Under the pieces are notes generated by a model. The model saw nothing but the letters and a program-made list of their open reading frames with translations, was not told the origin of the DNA and made no database searches. 64,000 bases of DNA from Saprospiraceae bacterium (GTDB lineage Bacteria > Bacteroidota > Bacteroidia > Chitinophagales > Saprospiraceae): assembly GCA_016710585.1 (NCBI GenBank), contig JADJVN010000046.1:62001-126000 (forward strand), given 5' to 3'. This document shows positions 17,597 to 27,317 of this stretch, in pieces. The translations under genes and the position numbers were made by a program. Within the stretch, counting starts at the first letter, position 1, and each line of letters begins with the position of its first letter.

Positions 17597-18595
17597 TTAG
17601 AAATTCAGATTTTTTGTTTGGTCTAATGTTCTTAAGAAATTGATGGTTTTAGGAGAGACCGAATAGTTCTTGATCCAAAAACAAGTAGAATATACGATTC
17701 CAAACCCTTCAGAAATATTGCTATATCTTGGAATTTCTTGAGAAGCTGTCAGCCCAGTATTGGCATTTACAATTGTCAAGAAATCTCTTAATTCTTTTGA
17801 TCCTGATTTCAAATCTAAACTGACGTTTAATATGGATCGACTTATTGCTGGGTTTGCTGTCAGATTGCTGGATAATAAATCATAAAATACCTTTCCATTA
17901 ATAGTGGCATTTTTTTCAATTCCATTGGAAAGAATATTAGTGCTAAAATTCTTTTTTACAATTGAACCGTCAGTTGAGTTTCTTTCTTCTACTTGGATAT
18001 TCAATCTGAAATTAAATACTTGTGCATCGGAACCTGGTAGCCAAGTATAAGTTTGATTTAATGTTGGATCAAAGCCTAATTCACGTATAAAAGTATCTGC
18101 TTCATATAACCTAACATCTTTAATCATTTTTATTTGGGATGAAACGATTTTTGATCCATCACCACGATCTAACTCTATTACAATATCGTCTTGTCCTCGA
18201 AGGATAATATCTTTAGTTTTGACTTTATATAAAAAATTAGGAGTTGTAGCAAAATCACCCTCATGCCTCATATAGTTTTCATTACTCGCATCAACTTTAG
18301 TCATGATGTAAGATTTATTAGCAGTCTTGTTGACAAGAGTCACTTTTGCCGATTTATAATATAATGAATCGGGATTCTTTGCGATTTCTGCCGCAGACAA
18401 ATCTTCACTAACGAATGCTTTCTCAATTCTTACATATTGAGCGGTATCAAACCTGTTTAGCATGGCATACATGACGGGAATAACTTTCCATGGTTCGGTT
18501 AGATCGAAGTCTTCAGTGCAAGAACTTAATAAAAGGGAAAATATCCCTATTAATATGACTGTTTGAAATTTAAATATAGATCTGATTATTGTCAT
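17597..18595 (-). CDS. Secreted lipoprotein, possibly DUF4249-like
   Basis: 332 aa, ATG start. The signal peptide ends in a lipobox (SLLLSSC, Cys 26), so the mature protein is lipid-anchored in the envelope. The rest is beta-rich with no catalytic motif that I recognise. Its opening after the cysteine (EDFDLTEPWKVIPVMYAML), predicted beta-domain and length recall the DUF4249-type lipoproteins of Bacteroidota, but that match is loose. It lies upstream of dnaK on the same strand and is divergent from panB. Function unknown. Confidence 0.7.
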   Translation of the reverse strand: MTIIRSIFKFQTVILIGIFSLLLSSCTEDFDLTEPWKVIPVMYAMLNRFDTAQYVRIEKAFVSEDLSAAEIAKNPDSLYYKSAKVTLVNKTANKSYIMTKVDASNENYMRHEGDFATTPNFLYKVKTKDIILRGQDDIVIELDRGDGSKIVSSQIKMIKDVRLYEADTFIRELGFDPTLNQTYTWLPGSDAQVFNFRLNIQVEERNSTDGSIVKKNFSTNILSNGIEKNATINGKVFYDLLSSNLTANPAISRSILNVSLDLKSGSKELRDFLTIVNANTGLTASQEIPRYSNISEGFGIVYSTCFWIKNYSVSPKTINFLRTLDQTKNLNF

Positions 18596-18719
18596 CCAAT
18601 TAATTTAAAGATTGAATATATTCATCGGTTTTGATGCTCAAAAATACAATCATTTAACAATTTTATCGAAGTTTTTCAAAAACTCTTATGAATTCATCGA
18701 TAGTTTTTACTTTTACACC

Positions 18720-19535
18720 ATGTCTGTACACAAAGAAGTCAAGAAGATTACCACTCATATTCTTCAGGAAATGAAGGCAAAAGGTGAAAAGATAGCCATG
18801 TTGACGGCCTATGATTTTTCCATGGCCAAAATGTTAGATGATGCTGGAATCGATATCCTATTGGTTGGTGATTCCGCTTCCAATGTGATGGCTGGTCATG
18901 AAACGACACTTCCTATTACATTAGATCAGATGATCTATCACGCGCAGTCAGTGGTGAGAGCAGTTAATAGAGCATTGGTCGTCGTCGATCTCCCCTTTGG
19001 GTCATATCAAGGAAATACAAAGAGAGCATTAGAATCTTCGATAAGAATCATGAAAGAAAGTGGCGCTCATGCAGTTAAACTAGAAGGTGGTTCAGAAGTG
19101 GCGAATTCAGTGAGAAGGATACTAAGTGCGGGTATTCCAGTGATGGGACATCTTGGTCTGACTCCCCAATCCATTTATAAGTTCGGAACTTACACAGTAA
19201 GAGCAAAAGAAGAAGATGAAGCGAATAAGTTAAAATCTGATGCCACATTGTTGGAACAAAGTGGATGCTTTGCTTTGGTGCTTGAGAAAATCCCTTCAGT
19301 GTTAGCAGAACAAGTGAGTAAGTCATTGCATATTCCAACTATAGGTATTGGGGCTGGTCCACATACAGATGGTCAAGTTTTGGTTACACATGATATGTTA
19401 GGGATAAACAATGAGTTTCATCCTCGATTTTTGAGAAGGTATTTGGATATTTACGATCAGGTCTCAGTTGCAGTAAAAAATTACAATGATGATGTAAAGG
19501 CAGGGACATTTCCAAATGAAAAAGAGTCCTATTAA
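18720..19535 (+). CDS. panB: 3-methyl-2-oxobutanoate hydroxymethyltransferase
   Basis: 271 aa from the ATG at 18720. An in-frame alternative start at 18612 would add 36 residues that homologues lack, so the later start is chosen. First committed step of pantothenate synthesis: hydroxymethyl transfer from methylene-THF to ketoisovalerate. Signature blocks are MLTAYDF, LLVGDSASNVMAGH (metal-binding Asp), HAVKLEGG, MGHLGLTPQS and IGIGAGPHTDGQVLV with catalytic Glu in LVLEKIP. Cytoplasmic. mltG starts 6 bp downstream. Confidence 0.96.
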   Translation: MSVHKEVKKITTHILQEMKAKGEKIAMLTAYDFSMAKMLDDAGIDILLVGDSASNVMAGHETTLPITLDQMIYHAQSVVRAVNRALVVVDLPFGSYQGNTKRALESSIRIMKESGAHAVKLEGGSEVANSVRRILSAGIPVMGHLGLTPQSIYKFGTYTVRAKEEDEANKLKSDATLLEQSGCFALVLEKIPSVLAEQVSKSLHIPTIGIGAGPHTDGQVLVTHDMLGINNEFHPRFLRRYLDIYDQVSVAVKNYNDDVKAGTFPNEKESY

Positions 19536-19541
19536 TTAAAT

Positions 19542-20567
19542 ATGAGTTTAAAAAAAGTATTGACAATAGCCTCAATTTTTATTGTAGGTTTAGGAATAGT
19601 TGGGGCATGGTTTTTATTTTCCTCCAATACAAATTTTAAGAGTGGAAACAAAGAGATCATCGTTAAAAATAGAATGTCTCTGAATGAAATTACAAATTTA
19701 TTGCTAACTGATACGATAATTTTAAGTCAACCAAGTTTTGATATGACTTGTAAACTTTTGAGGTATAAAGACCAAACTATTAAGCCAGGTCGATATGTAA
19801 TCAAGTCTGGAATGTCAAATTTTGATATCGTCAAGAAATTGAGAAATGGCTTACAAGACCCTGTGAATTTGACGATCAATAATGTTAGAGATATGTCACA
19901 GTTATGTTCGAAAATATCACAACAACTCATGTTAGATTCAACTGTATTATACAATAAATTGATGGATTCTTTATTTTTAGATTCTATCAATTTAAATCGG
20001 GAAAATATTATCTCACTATTTATTCCAAATACTTATCAAGTATATTATACTATAACGCCAGAAAAACTGATTTCAAAAATATCCTCGGAGCATGAGAAAT
20101 TCTGGAGTTCCAAAAATAGGAGAGAGGCCTTACAACAACGAAATATTACAGAAGCGCAGTGTTATACAATAGCTTCAATTGTAGAAAAGGAAACGACTTT
20201 TGAGTCAGAAAAACAAGCAATAGCAGGAGTGTATCTCAATCGTTTGAAGACTGGTATGAAACTTCAAGCAGACCCAACTGTAGTTTTTGCTCTTGGATTG
20301 TTTGGAATTCAAAGGATACTATTTGAGCATTTATCTACTGCCTCACCTTACAATACTTATATGATAGATGGATTGCCTCCAGGTCCAATATGCATGCCTT
20401 CGCTTTCTAGTTTAGAGGCGGTCATTCAATCTGAAATGCACGAATATTTATTTTTCTGTGCTAAGCCTGGCTATGATGGTTCTCATCTTTTTGCAAAAAA
20501 TTATCAGGCACATTTGCAAAACGCTGCTGAATACAGAAAATGGTTGGATAAAGAAAATATAAAATAG
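19542..20567 (+). CDS. mltG: Endolytic peptidoglycan transglycosylase MltG
   Basis: 341 aa, ATG start. One N-terminal membrane helix (about 6-27) followed by a periplasmic YceG-like domain. Family blocks present: ASIVEKETTFESE with the catalytic Glu near 214-216, VYLNRLKTGMKLQADPTV, SPYNTY, GLPPGPICMPS and the C-terminal YLFFCAKPGYDGSHLF. It cuts nascent glycan strands and is thought to set their length. It lies 6 bp after panB and is convergent with xseB. Confidence 0.95.
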   Translation: MSLKKVLTIASIFIVGLGIVGAWFLFSSNTNFKSGNKEIIVKNRMSLNEITNLLLTDTIILSQPSFDMTCKLLRYKDQTIKPGRYVIKSGMSNFDIVKKLRNGLQDPVNLTINNVRDMSQLCSKISQQLMLDSTVLYNKLMDSLFLDSINLNRENIISLFIPNTYQVYYTITPEKLISKISSEHEKFWSSKNRREALQQRNITEAQCYTIASIVEKETTFESEKQAIAGVYLNRLKTGMKLQADPTVVFALGLFGIQRILFEHLSTASPYNTYMIDGLPPGPICMPSLSSLEAVIQSEMHEYLFFCAKPGYDGSHLFAKNYQAHLQNAAEYRKWLDKENIK

Positions 20568-20580
20568 ACAATTTCAAGCA

Positions 20581-20754
20581 TTAGCTTAGCTCTGCATCAA
20601 GTGTTCTCAATTTTTCTTTGCATTTGATTATGAGTTCTTTTGCTTCTTTGATCATTTTTTCAAGCTCTTCAATGCTAACATCGCTTTCTAATTTTTCAGA
20701 AATATCTTTTATTCTTTGAAGTGCTTTGTCGTAATTAAATTCTCCTTTTGCCAT
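20581..20754 (-). CDS. xseB: Exodeoxyribonuclease VII small subunit
   Basis: 57 aa, ATG at 20754, TAA at 20581-20583. A short acidic two-helix protein with FNYDKALQRIKDISEKLES and an ELEKMIKEAKELI helix, the standard XseB pattern. It binds XseA to form the nuclease that degrades single-stranded DNA. It follows xseA by 5 bp, the usual gene order. It is easy to miss because of its size, and its 3' end is 13 bp from the convergent mltG stop. Confidence 0.95.
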   Translation of the reverse strand: MAKGEFNYDKALQRIKDISEKLESDVSIEELEKMIKEAKELIIKCKEKLRTLDAELS

Positions 20755-20759
20755 ATTGA

Positions 20760-21977
20760 TTATTTTGTGATTTCTACTTTGCCATCTTGAAATAAAATTC
20801 CTATTCCTTCCGAAAGATTAAGCTGATTTTTTCTCTTTATTCTTAATCCTGCTTGCTCTATTAATACAAATCCATTTTGAAGTGCAATAGTTGGATCTAG
20901 AGAATAATTAATTTTTTCAAAAGCTAACAATCGAATTTCACTTTTTTGAATTTGAGCTTTAGCCAAATTTTTGATTAGATTTTCTGATTTTGTTATTTCT
21001 TTTTCCTTTTGTAAAAGTTGAATTTCTTTTCTTTGAATCAAAGAAAGATTGAGCTGTTCCAAATAATTCTTTTCTGTTTGAATAAAATAACGCAATGAGT
21101 TATTTAATTTTTGCAATAAAGAATCTATCTGAATTTCAAATTTTATATTATGTTGTAAAATGAAATTAGCAGTAGCTGTTGGTGTTTTTAGAGATTGAAA
21201 TGCACTTAGATCAGCAATAGATTCATCTATTAAATGCCCAATCCCAGTTATTACAGGTAGGGTAGAAACTGAAATATATTTTGCAATAAGATAACTGTCA
21301 AAATTTAATAAATCTAACTTGCTTCCTCCTCCGCGAATGATACAAATAAGGTCAAAAGTATTTAAGCTCTTATCTATTTCTTCAAAAGCTTTTGCAATCT
21401 CTTTTTCAGAATTCTCTCCTTGCATACTGGCTTGGTAATACACAACGCTAAATTGATATTGCCATTCATTGTTTAGCAATTCATCTTCGAAATCTTTTTT
21501 ACCTGCCGAACTTAAACTTGATATTACAGCTATTTTTTTAATTACAGAAGGGAGTTTCTGTAGTTTATTTCTTTGCCACAATTTTTCTTCTTGAAGTCTT
21601 TGAATTATTTCAATTCGATTTTGTGCAATTTTACCTAAAGTATAGGATGAATCTATATTTTGTATGATTAATTTAAGTCCATACCGGATATTGTAATCGA
21701 CTAAAACCTGAACTCGAATCTCATTACCTTCTTTAAGTATCAATTCTAGATTAGCAGGATTATACCTTTGAATAGTAATTAGATCAGACTTCCAGATGAC
21801 TGCGCTGGATTGTGCGATGATCTCATCATTATTTTTTTCTACTAAGTCGATATAATAATGACCTCTGTTTAATTTTGCTTGAATGACTTCAGCTGTGATC
21901 CATACAGCTTCCAAGAAATTGGCTGTCACCGCCCTTCGGATGAATTCATTGAGGCGAGATAGAGATAAAGTATTCAA
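20760..21977 (-). CDS. xseA: Exodeoxyribonuclease VII large subunit
   Basis: 405 aa starting at TTG (21977); no ATG is available upstream before the sucC stop, and homologues begin with the same LSLSRLNEFIRR segment, so UUG is the likely start. N-terminal OB fold (VWITAEVIQAK, RGHYYIDLVEK) followed by the catalytic core with ISSLSSAGKKDF, IIRGGGS, TGIGHLIDESIADL and TPTATA. The middle is a coiled coil. It forms the single-strand-specific nuclease with XseB just downstream. It starts 13 bp after sucC. Confidence 0.95.
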   Translation of the reverse strand: MNTLSLSRLNEFIRRAVTANFLEAVWITAEVIQAKLNRGHYYIDLVEKNNDEIIAQSSAVIWKSDLITIQRYNPANLELILKEGNEIRVQVLVDYNIRYGLKLIIQNIDSSYTLGKIAQNRIEIIQRLQEEKLWQRNKLQKLPSVIKKIAVISSLSSAGKKDFEDELLNNEWQYQFSVVYYQASMQGENSEKEIAKAFEEIDKSLNTFDLICIIRGGGSKLDLLNFDSYLIAKYISVSTLPVITGIGHLIDESIADLSAFQSLKTPTATANFILQHNIKFEIQIDSLLQKLNNSLRYFIQTEKNYLEQLNLSLIQRKEIQLLQKEKEITKSENLIKNLAKAQIQKSEIRLLAFEKINYSLDPTIALQNGFVLIEQAGLRIKRKNQLNLSEGIGILFQDGKVEITK

Positions 21978-21990
21978 GATTTTTATAAGC

Positions 21991-23193
21991 TTATGATAGT
22001 ACCTTTTTAACCAAGTCTGCAGCTTCTTGTAATAAGATAGCTGAGTATACTTTTAGGCCAGAATCATCGATCATTTTCTTTGCAATATCTGCATTTGTCC
22101 CTTGAAGTCGCACAATAATTGGGACTTGAATATTACCCATATTTTTATATGCATCAACAATACCTTGTGCCACTCGATCACATCGCACTATTCCACCAAA
22201 TATGTTTACTAAGATAGCTTTAACATTTGGATCTTTAAGAATGATTCTAAATGCAGATTCAACTCTTGCGGCATCTGCAGTCCCTCCCACATCCAAAAAG
22301 TTGGCAGGATTTCCTCCAGATAATTTTATGATATCCATAGTTGCCATAGCAAGTCCTGCACCATTTACCATACAACCCACATTGCCATCCAGCGTCAAAT
22401 AATTTAGATGATGGGCCTTTGCTTCTACTTCAGTAGGATCTTCTTCACTCTCATCACGCATCGCTTCGATGTCTATATGTCGGTATAAAGCATTATCATC
22501 TATTGCTAATTTGCAATCAACAGCGATGACGTCATCATCAGCATTAATAAGACATGGATTGATTTCGATTAAAGAAGCATCCAATTGAAGATAGGCATTG
22601 TATAGTTTCTTTACAAAGACTAACATTTCTTTGTAAGCTTTACCTTCCAATTTTAAATTAAATGCAATTTTTCTGCATTGAAAATCTTGTATCCCTAGGA
22701 CTGGATCTATATATTCTTTATGGACTAAATCCGGTGTTTCTTCGGCCACTTTTTCTATATCCATGCCTCCTTGGGTAGAATAGATGATTACATTTTTTGA
22801 AGTAGATCTATCCATTAAAATAGACATATAATATTCTTTACATGCATCAAAGTTTGGTGCATAGGAATCTTCTGCTATTAATAACTTACTCACAAGTTTT
22901 CCTGGTCCATTTATGCCACCCGGTGTTTGAGGAGTCTTTAGCATCATTCCTAATATTGATGATGAATATGTTTTTACCTCTTCTCTTGATTTAGCTAATT
23001 TTACTCCACCGCCTTTGCCTCTGCCTCCTGCATGGATTTGAGCTTTAACGACAGCATACTTCGTTCCTGTGTTTTTTTGCAATTCATCAAATGCATTCAA
23101 AGCAGCATCAACGGACTCAACCATAATGCCTCTTTGTGTTCTGATCCCGTTTTTATTCAAAAGCTCTTTTGCTTGATACTCGTGTAAATTCAT
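21991..23193 (-). CDS. sucC: Succinyl-CoA synthetase (ADP-forming) beta subunit
   Basis: 400 aa, ATG start. ATP-grasp N-terminal half (MNLHEYQAKELL, AQIHAGGRGKGGGV) and CoA-ligase C-terminal half (NFLDVGGTAD, INIFGGIVRCD-like VNIFGGIVRCD, RLQGTNAD). Converts succinyl-CoA to succinate with nucleotide triphosphate formation in the TCA cycle. The alpha subunit gene (sucD) is not next to it, as is often the case in Bacteroidota. It lies between a metalloprotease gene and xseA on the same strand. Confidence 0.96.
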   Translation of the reverse strand: MNLHEYQAKELLNKNGIRTQRGIMVESVDAALNAFDELQKNTGTKYAVVKAQIHAGGRGKGGGVKLAKSREEVKTYSSSILGMMLKTPQTPGGINGPGKLVSKLLIAEDSYAPNFDACKEYYMSILMDRSTSKNVIIYSTQGGMDIEKVAEETPDLVHKEYIDPVLGIQDFQCRKIAFNLKLEGKAYKEMLVFVKKLYNAYLQLDASLIEINPCLINADDDVIAVDCKLAIDDNALYRHIDIEAMRDESEEDPTEVEAKAHHLNYLTLDGNVGCMVNGAGLAMATMDIIKLSGGNPANFLDVGGTADAARVESAFRIILKDPNVKAILVNIFGGIVRCDRVAQGIVDAYKNMGNIQVPIIVRLQGTNADIAKKMIDDSGLKVYSAILLQEAADLVKKVLS

Positions 23194-23199
23194 ATAAAT

Positions 23200-24660
23200 C
23201 TATTGTACAATTATTTTTTTTGATATCAAGGATGTACTGGAGTGTATATTTAGCTTATAAATGCCTGGTAATAATTTTTTTACATCCAATTTTGTGAATT
23301 CAGAATTTGAATCCGTTATCTCCTGCTCAATGATCGATTGATTATTTAAATTGCTAATGCTTATTTTTTTAATATCTGAATTTCTTTCATAAGAAATCAT
23401 TAGTAGCTCATTTTGTTGGATTGGATTTGGATAAACATTCAATGTGCTACTTTCAAAATTATTTGTAGCAGTAATTGTTTCTGTTTTGAATGTTAAAGTT
23501 TTAGTTTTTGCACCACAAAAATCATAATTATTTACAGCTCTAACTTTCCAAAAGTATCTCGTCCCTGCATTTAGAGAATCGATTTTTACAAAATTGTCAG
23601 AGGTGATAAATTGTTGTGGATATAATCCAAAGCTTGTATTTCTAGCAATATCAATAATGTAGCGACTGGCTCCTGGAATTGGATCCCAAGTTAAGGTCAC
23701 ATTTTTACCTTTTATATTGCCGGAATCTACAGGTAAAATATTATTATAATTAAGATTTGAAATGTAGACAGGTATCACATTATTTCGAATGAGATTTGAT
23801 CTTGATCCTGCAATATTTTGTCTCATTCCTTCCATCTGATCTTCAGCAAATCTACTGGAACAATGATCATTTGAATAAGACATAAATAAACTTCCGTCAG
23901 CATAAAAAGTACTGTCATTGACGTCTTTATGCTGCACGATGCTGTTATTACTGCGATCACATTCCCATCTATAACTTAAATAGTCTGGAGGCGTATCGCA
24001 ATAGCCATCAGCTTGATTGTTACAGTTAGCCCTTTGTTTTTGTTCTATCGTCGTAAAGACTTGTCTTTGCCATTCATTTATAGTTTTGGATTGATCATAT
24101 CTAATTCCCTCCCAGCCAAAAAAAGTATGTGGCAAAGAAAAGAAATGACCCATCTCATGTGCCCAAGTATGATCTCCATCTCCTATGCAAGATTTAGCAA
24201 GTGCGACAGCATTGCCTCGTGGAGAAAAATAGCCACAATTACCAGCAGGATCAGCTACAATATAAGAGTTAGCAACATTGGCCTTGTTGTTTTTTCTCAT
24301 CATTTCTTCACCAGCATCATATTCATGAGTATTCCATGAACTTGAATTAATGTAATTTATATCATTCTCAAGAAAGAACTGAATGCCAGAAGGTGCATAA
24401 TCTTTATTTAAGTTACACAGTGCATCATAGATATAATGCAATCTGAAGTGACCACCTCCAACATCTGAACCGACACTATGCACCTGCATAGGTATAAATA
24501 TAGGAGCTCGTGAATCGGTGATTACCTTCGATGTCTTTCTAGATTGCTCGATCATGAAAGCTTGAGTTTCCACACTTGTTCCACAATAAGAACTAGGTTT
24601 TTGAGCAACTAAATTAATTGATATAAAAACTAAAAAAAAACTAAAACTGAATAACTTCAT
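23200..24660 (-). CDS. Secreted M43-like zinc metalloprotease with T9SS sorting domain
   Basis: 486 aa, ATG start, signal peptide ~1-19 (cleaved near VAQ). The zinc site is HEMGHFFSLPH, followed by a Met-turn candidate (LFMSYSNDH), as in M43 pappalysin-type peptidases. The eighth position of the zinc motif is Ser, not the usual Gly. A fibronectin-III-like segment follows (ILPVDS, LTWDPIPGASRYI, YFWKVRAVN). The last ~85 residues, with VYPNPI and a basic ending SKKIIVQ, are a type A T9SS sorting domain that targets it outside the cell. It is a tandem paralogue of the next gene, 7 bp away. Confidence 0.9.
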   Translation of the reverse strand: MKLFSFSFFLVFISINLVAQKPSSYCGTSVETQAFMIEQSRKTSKVITDSRAPIFIPMQVHSVGSDVGGGHFRLHYIYDALCNLNKDYAPSGIQFFLENDINYINSSSWNTHEYDAGEEMMRKNNKANVANSYIVADPAGNCGYFSPRGNAVALAKSCIGDGDHTWAHEMGHFFSLPHTFFGWEGIRYDQSKTINEWQRQVFTTIEQKQRANCNNQADGYCDTPPDYLSYRWECDRSNNSIVQHKDVNDSTFYADGSLFMSYSNDHCSSRFAEDQMEGMRQNIAGSRSNLIRNNVIPVYISNLNYNNILPVDSGNIKGKNVTLTWDPIPGASRYIIDIARNTSFGLYPQQFITSDNFVKIDSLNAGTRYFWKVRAVNNYDFCGAKTKTLTFKTETITATNNFESSTLNVYPNPIQQNELLMISYERNSDIKKISISNLNNQSIIEQEITDSNSEFTKLDVKKLLPGIYKLNIHSSTSLISKKIIVQ

Positions 24661-24667
24661 AAGTTGA

Positions 24668-26200
24668 TTAATAAAGAACTATTTTGCCAGATTTTAATCT
24701 AGAATTCTTGTTGTCAATATTGTAAGTATAGATTCCAGGAATGCAGTTTGGAATACTGATACTTTGTGAGCCTGCTTCAATTTGATATTTAATTGAATTT
24801 AAATTCTGTCCAATAGAATTTTGAAGTTGAATTTGTATATTATCTGGATAGTCGGAATTAATAATAAATTCTACACCACTTCCTGATTGCACTATGTTTG
24901 AAATAGAAATTTTATTTTTTACAACCTCATTTGTAGCAACACCAAAAGCTGGAGTTTTAAAATTTACTGTAGCTCCTTTCATACAAAAACTATTTGCATT
25001 TACTGGGTAAACTTTCCAATAAATTGAACTGCTTTTTCTTAAATTAGTGATTACAGTATCTGTTCTTGCAGTTTTAAATGACTGTGGGTATAAAGTAAAT
25101 GTTGGATTTCCACCTATCGTTACAAAGTAGAATTCTGCATCGGGAACAGCTGCCCATTCAAACTTTACTTCATTATATCCAGCAACGATTTCACCTATCT
25201 TAGGAGAAATATAATTTACAGATCCAGCTAAATCTAATTTTGGAGTATATACGCTTGATCTGAGGAAATTTCTCTTAGCACTATTAAGATCTTTGAGGAT
25301 AGCATCTTTTTGTTCTTCAGAAAAATACTCTAGACAATCTAAAAAATAAGACATGATATTTTTTTCGTCAGGATTTAATTTTACTTCGTCAGGATCCTTT
25401 GCACATCCAGAATAATTACATCCATTCCAACCAAAGCCCAAGTTATAATCGGCAGGAGTATCACAAAAACCATCAGCTGAAAGGTAGCATTGTTTCTGAG
25501 TGCCAACTGTTTTATTTCTATCAACGTATTCTACAAGGATTCCTGTTGAAGTTGACATTGGAGTTGTCTTTGTGCAATTCATGGTAATTGTATTATAATT
25601 ATCATTTTCCCAACCATAAAAGGTGTGATTAAGAGAAAAATAGTGTCCTATCTCATGAGCAAGAGTTGTTCCGTTAGGAATGACATGAGGGTTGCCACAA
25701 ACAATATAATCATTTACCCTATTGTAAAATGCCAATACCCCAAGTTCACTACCATTGGCTACATTAACGCAAAATACATTCACAGCATTCTTATTCTGTA
25801 AGTTGAACTGATTAATCCTTTGAGCTGATAGGGAAGCTGAGCCATTTTCCCACATTGATGTATTGTTTATATATTTAATTTCCTTAAGATAAAAAGACAG
25901 GTTCTGGGTAATGTAAATCTTATTGATACCACATAAATTTTCATACACTTTCTCGTCACTAATTCTACCAGTTCCATCATCTTTAGCTACAAGGAAATAT
26001 CTGATAGGAATGTAGGTAATTGCCTCTGGTCTTGGCAAAGGCTGGTTTTTGAAGTATTCTCTATTGGCTAGCATCCTTTCTTTAATAAAGTATTGATCTT
26101 CAACAGTTGTTCCGCAAAATCCAACAGGTTTTTGTTGTGCATTTAGCGAAAAACTAATAGCTAAAATAAAGAAAAATAAAACAAAAATTAGTTTTTTCAT
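24668..26200 (-). CDS. Secreted M43-like zinc metalloprotease with T9SS-type tail, paralogue
   Basis: 510 aa, ATG start, signal peptide ~1-21 (cut near LNAQ). Same architecture as its neighbour: an FCGTTVEDQ-type pro-region, zinc motif HEIGHYFSLNH (again Ser for Gly), a Met-turn candidate NIMSYFLDC, a fibronectin-III-like block (EFYFVTIGGNPTF, SSIYWKVYPVN) and a C-terminal beta domain ending KSGKIVLY that functions as a T9SS signal. The divergence between the two copies is large, so the duplication is not recent. First gene of the minus-strand run to sucC/xseA; divergent from mdh. Confidence 0.9.
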   Translation of the reverse strand: MKKLIFVLFFFILAISFSLNAQQKPVGFCGTTVEDQYFIKERMLANREYFKNQPLPRPEAITYIPIRYFLVAKDDGTGRISDEKVYENLCGINKIYITQNLSFYLKEIKYINNTSMWENGSASLSAQRINQFNLQNKNAVNVFCVNVANGSELGVLAFYNRVNDYIVCGNPHVIPNGTTLAHEIGHYFSLNHTFYGWENDNYNTITMNCTKTTPMSTSTGILVEYVDRNKTVGTQKQCYLSADGFCDTPADYNLGFGWNGCNYSGCAKDPDEVKLNPDEKNIMSYFLDCLEYFSEEQKDAILKDLNSAKRNFLRSSVYTPKLDLAGSVNYISPKIGEIVAGYNEVKFEWAAVPDAEFYFVTIGGNPTFTLYPQSFKTARTDTVITNLRKSSSIYWKVYPVNANSFCMKGATVNFKTPAFGVATNEVVKNKISISNIVQSGSGVEFIINSDYPDNIQIQLQNSIGQNLNSIKYQIEAGSQSISIPNCIPGIYTYNIDNKNSRLKSGKIVLY

Positions 26201-26265
26201 ATTATAATAGTTAAATATGTTTTCAAAAGAAGCTCAAAAATAGAACAATTTTTATTGAGTTTCAT

Positions 26266-26273
26266 TAGTTTTG
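26266..26273 (+). promoter_or_regulatory. Candidate -7 box of mdh
   Basis: TAGTTTTG matches TAnnTTTG exactly, 38 bp before the mdh ATG. No clear -33 TTG is seen at standard spacing. Confidence 0.35.
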
Positions 26274-26311
26274 TATCAAAATTGACATCATTTATAAAAT
26301 AACGTTTGAAA

Positions 26312-27247
26312 ATGAATAAAGTAACTGTAATTGGAGCTGGAAATGTGGGTGCAACGGTAGCAAATGTCTTAGCTCATAAAGATTTTTTGAAAGAAGTTGT
26401 ACTTATTGACATTAAAGGTGAGATGGCTCAAGGTAAAGCATTGGATAGTTGGCAACAAGCACCAATCGATTACTATTCTACCAAAATGATTGGTACTGAT
26501 AACTATGAATTCACTGCTGACTCTGATATAGTGGTTATTACCGCTGGACTGCCTAGAAAACCTGGAATGAGCAGAGATGATTTAATTTCCACAAATGCTG
26601 GTATAGTCAATTCTGTTACAGAGAATATTTTGAAATATTCAAAGAACCCAATTTTAATTGTTGTTTCTAATCCTCTTGATGTGATGACATATGCCGCGTA
26701 TAAGATGAGTGGATTTTCATCTCAAAGAGTTATTGGTATGGCTGGCATACTTGACACAGCAAGATATCGTGCTTTTTTGGCATCTGCATTAGATGTTTCA
26801 CCTAAAGATATCCAAGCACTCTTGATGGGTGGTCATGGAGATTCAATGGTGCCGTTGCCTAGATTTACTACAGTTTCTGGAATTCCAGTAACAGAATTAT
26901 TAGATGAAGCAACGCTGAATGCTATAATCGAAAGAACCAAATATGGTGGAGGAGAATTAGTAAAACTCATGGGTACTTCAGCATGGTATGCACCAGGTGC
27001 AGCTGCTGCTCAAATGGTTGAAGCAATAGTTAAAGATGAAAAACGAATATTTCCATGTTGTGTAAACTTAAATGGAGAATATGGTCTAAAAGACGTTTTC
27101 GTTGGGGTTCCTGTAAAACTTGGAAAGGAAGGTGTGAGTCAAATCATTGATTTAAAATTAACAAGTTCAGAAATGGAAATGCTAAATGCCTCTGCCGATG
27201 AAGTTAGGTCTATGATGGCCGTTTATGATGGCTTAGGAAAGTCATAA
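26312..27247 (+). CDS. mdh: Malate dehydrogenase
   Basis: 311 aa from the ATG at 26312; a TTG two codons earlier is less likely. NAD-binding VTVIGAGNVGATVA at the N-terminus, substrate-binding arginines in AGLPRKPGMSRDDL, VSNPLDVMTY, GILDTARYR and the catalytic histidine in LLMGGHGDSMVPLPR. Oxidises malate to oxaloacetate in the TCA cycle. The length and the LDH-like sequence place it with the bacterial type-3 malate dehydrogenases. Confidence 0.97.
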   Translation: MNKVTVIGAGNVGATVANVLAHKDFLKEVVLIDIKGEMAQGKALDSWQQAPIDYYSTKMIGTDNYEFTADSDIVVITAGLPRKPGMSRDDLISTNAGIVNSVTENILKYSKNPILIVVSNPLDVMTYAAYKMSGFSSQRVIGMAGILDTARYRAFLASALDVSPKDIQALLMGGHGDSMVPLPRFTTVSGIPVTELLDEATLNAIIERTKYGGGELVKLMGTSAWYAPGAAAAQMVEAIVKDEKRIFPCCVNLNGEYGLKDVFVGVPVKLGKEGVSQIIDLKLTSSEMEMLNASADEVRSMMAVYDGLGKS

Positions 27248-27317
27248 ATAAACTTGTTACTTGGGATTTTGTTTCATACTTATTGTGGGTGAAATAAAGC
27301 AAGAATTATTAAAAACA

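Noticed and set aside
18612..18719. 36-residue N-terminal extension of PanB
   Set aside because: It begins with a non-ATG start and lacks homology to the family; the ATG at 18720 gives the normal length.
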